Part shown: in pieces, positions 59,035-64,000 of the stretch
Position numbering within the stretch: the stretch's first letter is position 1
Layout: each line of letters opens with the position of its first letter
Assembly: GCA_963970005.1 (NCBI GenBank)
Contig: CAXAMN010029028.1
Span: 208,584-272,583, forward strand
Origin: Durusdinium trenchii
Lineage: Eukaryota; Sar; Dinophyceae; Suessiales; Symbiodiniaceae
Direction: 5' to 3'
Length of the DNA: 64,000 bases
Translations under genes and position numbers: made by a program
Notes under the pieces: generated by a model
Seen by the model: only the letters and a program-made list of their open reading frames with translations
Databases searched by the model: none
Told to the model about the DNA's origin: nothing

Positions 59035-59058
59035 GAATACCATCGTTACCTCCATGAG
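59035..59058 (+). CDS. Globin-domain gene, exon 4 (24-nt micro-exon, E helix end)
   Basis: After GCTGCTGAG|G: completes Leu, then NTIVTSM and two bases of the next codon. The 3' boundary lies in a GAG repeated at both ends of the intron, so the cut can be placed in up to three positions with the same product. Confidence 0.65.
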
Positions 59059-59636
59059 CCTTAGATGCCATGAAGCGTGTTTCAGGAGCTACAAGAAGCC
59101 ATGCTTTGACCTTCACTACCCATCACTGCCCCCTTGATGCCCAAATCCTACTATTCTATTTAGCCTTTCGAAAAAAGGATTTCAGTTCGCTTTTAGGTCG
59201 GCCATCGCTACTAGTAGCGAACCTTGTTCCTAGTAGTAAGGACAGGAGCCCCTAGTAGCGTCCTTTGCTCCTAGCAGTGATGCCCTTGTTCCTAGTAGCT
59301 TCTTGTTACTACTAGTAAGGCACTTGTTACTAATAGCGATGCACTTGTTCCTAGTAGCTTCTTGTTCCTAGTATTCTTGTTTGTTCCTTTGTGTTTCCCC
59401 AAATGCGGAGCGAAGAGTTCCAGTTTGTCGGTCTGGGGGCTGGACCTGTGTTTGTTTTGAGCGTCTTTGCGCTGTCTTCTTCGCATGACTCGGTGTTCGG
59501 CGATCAATTCCTCCTTGTCTTTCTTTTTACTGTTTGTTTTTTCTTTTTGTTGTCCGTTTTTCTTTAGACCGGGCCTTTGTGATGTTTCTTCTTTGGGCCT
59601 TTGTGTTACGAACGCCCGAGACGGGCCTGAACCGAG
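59059..59636 (+). other. Intron with inverted B array
   Basis: Contains B words 59206-59375 in inverted orientation and T-rich sequence. The B array lies wholly within this 578-bp intron. Confidence 0.6.
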
Positions 59637-59713
59637 GGACAACCCTGCAGCCTTGAAGGTAACGACCGAAACTTTGGGCTTTCAACATCTGGACTTGGAG
59701 GTCACTGCTCCGA
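59637..59713 (+). CDS. Globin-domain gene, exon 5 (F helix, proximal His)
   Basis: After AACCGAG|G: DNPAALKVTTETLGFQHLDL then EVTAPR. LGFQH...V is the globin F-helix signature; His codon 59686-59688 is the likely proximal haem ligand (F8). It ends CCGA|GACGCT (GA donor). Confidence 0.8.
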
Positions 59714-59901
59714 GACGCTTTGAGCGCAACAGGTGGAGGGGAGGCCGCTAGTAGGTTGGAGGCCATTGCTATTGTATGACATTGTGCCACATGTCTTGAG
59801 ACATGTTGCCGAAATCTAAGAAGCTACTAGGGGCTCCTGGCCTTACTACTAGGAACAAGGACGCTTAATTTTGACCGACACTTTTGGTTTTGGTGTCCAA
59901 G
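59714..59901 (+). other. Intron made largely of family A and B units
   Basis: 188-bp intron with an A unit (CTAGTAGGTTGGAGGCCATT) at ~59748-59775 and B words at 59820-59865, showing directly that these repeats occupy introns. Confidence 0.7.
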
Positions 59902-60012
59902 GAGTGTTTATGTTCCGGGATGCCATCACGGAGCTCTTCGAAACAGAGCTTCAAGGAAGATTCACCAGGAGAGCTCGGAGTGGTTTGATGTCCGTCTTGA
60001 ATTATGTTGGAG
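59902..60012 (+). CDS. Globin-domain gene, exon 6 (G-H helices)
   Basis: After TGTCCAAG|G: completes Arg, then VFMFRDAITELFETELQG, RFTRRARSGLMSVLNYVGG, matching the globin G helix, GH turn (LG..F) and H helix. It ends GGAG|GCGCCT, a GC-type donor. The frame also runs on for five codons to a TGA at 60027, so it could alternatively be the last exon. Confidence 0.75.
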
Positions 60013-60395
60013 GCGCCTTGGCAAATTGAAAGTGATGTCAAAGTTGTGAGGCCATTGCTGTCAGGGTGGAGGCCATCGCTAGTAGGTTGGAGGCCATCGC
60101 TCTTAGACACAAAAAAGAAAAGGAATAACTTTTGTCAAATTTGTGAGTTCAATGTCTCTTTTAAGTCTTTCTGTGTCCACAAGGTTTGACTGCTGAGGTG
60201 CTTACATTTTTATTCGTCGTGAGTATGCAAGTCGAATCAAGGCAACATGCTCAGCATGCTGAAGGAACAGCTTAAAATCTTTTGTGAAATGTGAGGAACC
60301 GAACCAGAAAGGAGACAATTGGCCAGTAGCTTCTTGTTACTACTAGTAAGGCACTTGTTACTAGAAGCGATGCACTTGTTACTACAAGCGTTTTT

Positions 60396-60455
60396 GTAAA
60401 TCAGCGGGACATGTCACACCAAATGTGGCGTCTAAGATCATCGAGAAGAGTTGGA
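60396..60455 (+). CDS. Candidate next exon of the globin gene (linker or second domain A helix)
   Basis: The frame reads VASKIIEKSWKAANKTEDFA; Trp in a K-I-I-x-x-S-W context is what the A helix of a following globin domain would show. Upstream boundary is near AAATCAG|CGGGAC. A GAG|GACTTC site could be a GA donor. Linkage to exon 6 is inference only. Confidence 0.3.
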
Positions 60456-60754
60456 AGGCGGCCAACAAGACTGAGGACTTCGCCACCTACTCGCAAACCA
60501 TATTGGACCTTTCTAGCGATGGCCTCCAACCTACTAGCAACGGCCCCCCAACCTACTAGCCATGGCCACAAACCTATTAGCGATGGCATACATTCTAATA
60601 GACATGTTTGGCAGAGTGGTTTTGTGGCGTGGAACTCTTTCAGACAAGTGGAAGCATGAGGATTACGATGGGGAGAGGGCACCAGAAGAGCAAGGACTTG
60701 GCTTTTAAGGGCTTTTAAGATCAGAAGCTTCAAAAGTTTCAGTCAAGCTTAAGC

Positions 60755-60915
60755 AGGTTGAAAGCCATCACTGTTAGGTTGAAAGCCATCACTATTAGGT
60801 TGGAGGCCATTGCTACTAGGTTGGGGGCCGTTGCTAATAGGTTGGAGGCCGTTGCTATTAGGTTGGGGGCCATTGCTAATAGTTTGGAGGCCATTGCTAT
60901 TTGGTTGGAGGTTAG
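60755..60915 (+). repeat. Family A array, plus orientation
   Basis: Eight consecutive ~21-bp units (AGGTTGGAGGCCATTGCTAC and variants), opposite in orientation to the 22.2-22.8 kb array; encodes (RLEAIAI)n heptads. Confidence 0.9.
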
Positions 60916-61182
60916 TTACTCAAAAGAAGATGATTTCTTAATGTACAGGAAACTACTCCTCCGAGGGCTCAGATCTTCGGCTTGCCTCGCGCCGATCTTT
61001 TTCTCGGACGACAACGACCACAAGCTCCACATGGCCTTTCGGATCTGCACATGTTCTGAGCTTGCTCTGAGCACCCGAACAGCCCTGCGAACACATATTC
61101 TAGCGATGCCCTTTGCTTCTTGTTCCTAGTAGTAAGGCCTGGTAGCATCCTTGCTCCTAGTAGCGATGCTCTTTGCTTAGGA

Positions 61183-61302
61183 GCAAGGAGGAAAAGGAAT
61201 CCAAAGAAGTTCGAGATGCTCGAGAGGCGAAGAAGACGATGGATACAATGAAAGTCCCGCTTGCAGCTCAGGCCGTTGTGCTTCCTTTTTCTACAGCTTA
61301 GG
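61183..61302 (+). CDS. Exon-like fragment, unrecognised
   Basis: After CTTTGCTTAG|GAG the frame reads SKEEKESKEVRDAREAKKTM then DTMKVPLAAQAVVLPFSTA to TAG. Charged helix then hydrophobic tail. It may belong to a gene whose introns carry the flanking B words (61110-61180). Confidence 0.3.
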
Positions 61303-61594
61303 CCGCTTACGCCCCGTTCACTGGTTCATTCGGTCTTCACCTTCAAGCACAGTTTTGCCGGTTGACGCGTAGCTCTTCTGAGGACTACCTTCAACGAAAT
61401 GTCGCTCACTTTGCACAGACTGCTTTGAAACTTCAATCATGATGCGGCAAAAGATGAGGCCAAGTGTATCATATTCCTATCAGACTGCCAAAGGAATCGT
61501 TATGCAGTTGGATTTGCAAAAGGATTAGTGAGTTCTTCCTTTCTTCCCTGATTTGTTTGGTGAACTCGAGGTTTTTGTTCAATGCAGCTGTGAT

Positions 61595-61640
61595 GGGATT
61601 CAGCGGAAGCCACTTCACTTTGAAAGACGGAGTTGCACTG
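61595..61640 (+). CDS. Possible short exon
   Basis: A T-rich stretch and TTCAATGCAG precede an open piece (CDGIQRKPLHFERRSCTE or VMGFSGSHFTLKDGVALK, depending on frame) that ends before GTGAAG. Too short to assign. Confidence 0.2.
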
Positions 61641-61661
61641 AAGGTGAAGTGGAGGCTATTG

Positions 61662-61820
61662 CTAGCTTCTTGTTACTAGTAGTAACAAGTGCCACGCTAG
61701 TAGTAACAAGTGCCTTACTAGTAGTAACAATGTTTGCTATTAGAATTAGAATAGAATTAAATTAAGTTAACTACTAGCTTCTTGTTACTAGTAGTAAGGC
61801 ACTTGTTACTAGTAGTTTAT
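61662..61820. repeat. Family B palindrome with AT-rich centre
   Basis: Perfect 25-bp arms (61706-61730 and 61782-61806) flank TGTTTGCTATTAGAATTAGA...TTAAGTTAACTACTAGC. Architecture as at 24818-24980. No clear long TSD; only TTGCTAG is shared at the edges. Confidence 0.75.
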
Positions 61821-62054
61821 TGTGTTGCTAGTAGGTTGGAGGCCATCACAATTCAAGCTATGGCCTCCAACCGAAAAAGCGATGGCCTTTGGCAAATCAT
61901 GTGATATCACTCACCCCAAGGTGTGTGGATGCAATTGGTCCTGGAGCAGTTTGGTGCCATTGTCACCAATGCTCCCTGACAAAGCAACAGCAGCAAGCGG
62001 TTGAAGGTTCTTTTCTTCATTTGGACCTTTAGACCTCCTTTAGACCTTTCTACT

Positions 62055-62195
62055 AGGGACAAGAAGCTACTAGGAACAAAGAGCATCGCTACTAGGAGCA
62101 AGGACGCTACTAGGGGCTCCTGGCATCGCTATTGGGAGCAAGGACGCTATTAGGGGCTCCTGGCCTTACTACTAGTAACAAGAACCTATTAGGAA
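62055..62195 (+). repeat. Family B array
   Basis: Seven B words in direct orientation (GACAAGAAGCTACTAGG, AACAAAGAGCATCGCTACTA, GGGGCTCCTGGCATCGCTAT and so on). Further inverted B words lie at 62370-62455 and mixed words at 62550-62665. Confidence 0.8.
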
Positions 62196-62674
62196 CAAAG
62201 AAGCGATGAAGTACCTGTGGCTAGCTTCCTTTCCTCCTTTCCCTTTGGACCTTTAGACCTTTCTCTCTGATGTTCGTTTGACCTTCAGACTCTTTTTCTT
62301 TCTGTGTTTCCTTCTGTTTGAGCCGACAGGTGACAGGCTAAGTGGTAGGTTTGTGAGACGTGGTTCTAATAGCTTCTTGTTACTACAAGTAAGGCACTTG
62401 TTACTAGAAGCGATGCACCTGTTCCTAGTAGCTTCTTGTTACTACTGTGAGACATGTGGTTCAGGTCGCAAATTCATATAGACTGCAAGAGGAATGTGAC
62501 ATCATGGCCCTCAGACTAGCCAAGCCGCTCGGCATGCGCTTCAAGAAATGCTACTAGTAGCTCCTGGCATTACTACTAGGAACAAAAATGCTACTAGTAA
62601 CAAAGGGCATCGCTACTAGTAGCGATGCACCTTGCTACTAGTAGTGTCCTTGCTACTAGTAGAAATGGCCTAGC

Positions 62675-62789
62675 TCCAATCTGGAGCTCTCACTGTCTCC
62701 AATCGCCTGTTCGGCAGTGTTCAAAAAGATAAGCTCCTTAGGCATGTACTGTAGTATCATAAAATCACTCTTTCGGCACGGGCTCGACT
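62675..62789 (+). CDS. Exon-like fragment, unrecognised
   Basis: The frame reads SSNLELSLSPIACSAVFKKI then SSLGMYCSIIKSLFRHGLD to TGA. Protein-like, bounded on the left by B words. No family recognised. Confidence 0.25.
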
Positions 62790-62882
62790 GAATGTACCAA
62801 TCTCCTTGTATTTTTGTATTTGGAGTTTGGAACAATTTCTCAGTGCAAACAACATCTGCACCAAGTCTTGAAAGTCAATCGC

Positions 62883-63059
62883 TCAGCATCGCCAAGAAAC
62901 ACACACACAACATCGCTCTTAGGTTGGAGGCCATCGCTACTAGGGTGGAGGCCATCGCTAGTAGAAACAAAGAAAAAGCCTTCTTGCGATGGCCTCCACC
63001 CTAACAGCGATGGCCTCCAACCTAAGAGCGATGTTGTGTGTCTTTCTTGACGATGCTGA
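62883..63059. repeat. Family A long hairpin element
   Basis: Inverted repeat with ~75-bp arms (62883-62958 and 62986-63059) and a 27-bp spacer. Each arm contains AGCATCGYCAAGAAA, a CA-rich bit, AACATCGCTCTTAGGTTGGA and a second A unit. The arms match at almost every position, so a transcript would fold into one long stem. Probably a palindromic non-autonomous element carrying A units. Confidence 0.8.
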
Positions 63060-63214
63060 TAGGGTACAGTGTGTGGTGTTCTGATGACATTGTGTCGCTT
63101 CTGGTCTATTGGTCATCAGGTGGTGTTTTGAGGATTTCCACGGCAAACAGTTGTTTCAGCCCAGTCGACTTGTGAAGAGAACTTCTAGGCACTTCTAGGT
63201 AGGCGATGAAACGC

Positions 63215-63305
63215 CCCTAGTAGCGTTCTTGCTCCTAGTAGCGATGCCCTTTGCTCCTAGTAGCAAGGCCAGGAGCCCCTAGTAGCGTTCTTGTTCCTAG
63301 TAGCT
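63215..63305 (-). repeat. Family B array, inverted
   Basis: CCCCTAGTAGCGTTCTTGCT, CCTAGTAGCGATGCCCTTTG, CTCCTAGTAGCAAGGCCAGG and CCCTAGTAGCGTTCTTGTTC in sequence. Confidence 0.8.
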
Positions 63306-63503
63306 AAAGTTTTTGCACACCAGACTCCTGCGTCCAAGCTTTGGTTGTGTCCCGGAACACAAGGTCAGCTTCAGAAAAAATAGCGATGGCCTCCAACCTA
63401 GAAGAGATGCCCTTGAAATCCCTTGAAATGATGGTAATCTCTTTTCTGCACATGTTTTAACGGATGTCCTTTCATGTCCTTTCGTGTTTGGCCGCTCCTT
63501 CAG

Positions 63504-63590
63504 GTATCGAGGCTCCATTCAGCTGAATGAGTTCAAGGCAGTGATGTTAGCCGCTCTCAGATCCTTGGAATCTCGGACTGGAAACATGAG
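63504..63590 (+). CDS. Exon-like fragment with good acceptor, unrecognised
   Basis: CCTTTCGTGTTTGGCCGCTCCTTCAG|G is a strong acceptor. The exon reads YRGSIQLNEFKAVMLAALRS then LESRTGNM, ending ATGA|GACTAG (possible GA donor). The I.L.EF.A...AL pattern is reminiscent of RNase H-like folds but is too short to call. B words begin immediately after. Confidence 0.4.
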
Positions 63591-63599
63591 ACTAGGAGC

Positions 63600-63820
63600 A
63601 CAGTGCCTCGCTATTAGTAACAAGTGCCTTACTAGTGGTAACAAGAAGAATTTAATTAGAATTGTAATTACTAGCAAAGGAATCTACTAGGACCTTTTCG
63701 CGCGCGCGGGGGGGGGAAGGGAAGCTATTAGGAACAAGTGCATCGCTATTAGGAACAAGTGCCTTACTAGTAGTAACAATGTTTGCTACTAGGAACAAGA
63801 AGCGTGGTTACTTTGCGGAA
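63600..63820 (+). repeat. Family B units with AT-rich centre and G run
   Basis: AACAAGTGCCTTACTAGTGG, then TTTAATTAGAATTGTAATTA (the AT centre of B palindromes), a G9 run at ~63708, then B words to 63800. A family A pair follows at 63865-63890. Confidence 0.7.
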
Positions 63821-64000
63821 CATCAAAACAAGTTGGAAAAGATCAGATAAGGCAAGGAATTGTTGCTATTAGGTTGGAGGCCATCGCTATTAGATAGAAG
63901 GTATACGGTACATTTAGAGGGAGTATCTCTGGAGTCTCGGAATTTGAAGAGTCTACTTTATCCAATGTGAAATACAAAACTGGTAGCTTCTTGCTCCTGG

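Overview
The window looks like nuclear DNA of a dinoflagellate, most likely a Symbiodiniaceae alga. Four things point there. Retrotransposons carry cytosine-C5 DNA methyltransferase (C5-MTase) domains. A globin-like host gene is cut into tiny exons whose introns mostly begin with GA or GC and end AG before a G. Non-coding DNA is very repeat-rich. There is no compact prokaryote-like gene layout. No database search was possible, so the taxonomic call rests on family knowledge.

Three near-complete retroelements make up about 29.6 kb. (1) A Ty1/Copia LTR element at 1268-10188 (+): identical 149-bp TG...CA LTRs, a 5-bp target-site duplication (TSD) AATAT, and one 2773-codon ORF holding gag, protease, a MTase-like domain, integrase, RT and RNase H. 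A 1.08-kb internal stretch of this ORF is open in two frames, and the +1 frame looks like the real protein. (2) A non-LTR element (LINE-1 here) at 31849-41755 (-): 13-bp TSD, a complete C5-MTase ORF joined through a G10 run to a long ORF1-like protein, then endonuclease-RT-RNase H. (3) A second non-LTR element (LINE-2 here) at 47678-58512 (-): 15-bp TSD, A-tail, another complete C5-MTase, a frameshifted ORF1 and an intact 1751-codon endonuclease-RT-RNase H ORF.

LINE-2 sits inside an intron of the one host gene I can recognise, a globin-domain gene on the + strand. Its exons lie at 47133-47372 and 58818-60012. The rest is a patchwork of exon-sized reading-frame islands (mostly unrecognised; one protein-kinase fragment and one frameshifted ~430-codon gene relic) separated by short interspersed repeats.

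The repeats fall into families. Family A is built on GGTTGGAGGCCATCGCTA. Family B is built on AACAAG...CTACTAG words. Both have units of about 21 bp. Family C is a dispersed element of roughly 240 bp. Some A and B copies form palindromes, and one B palindrome is flanked by a 17-bp direct repeat, so these are probably mobile. Other repeats are minisatellites at 18.8 and 20.3 kb, an AT-rich palindromic region at 16.7-17.3 kb, and two 10-N assembly gaps inside B arrays.
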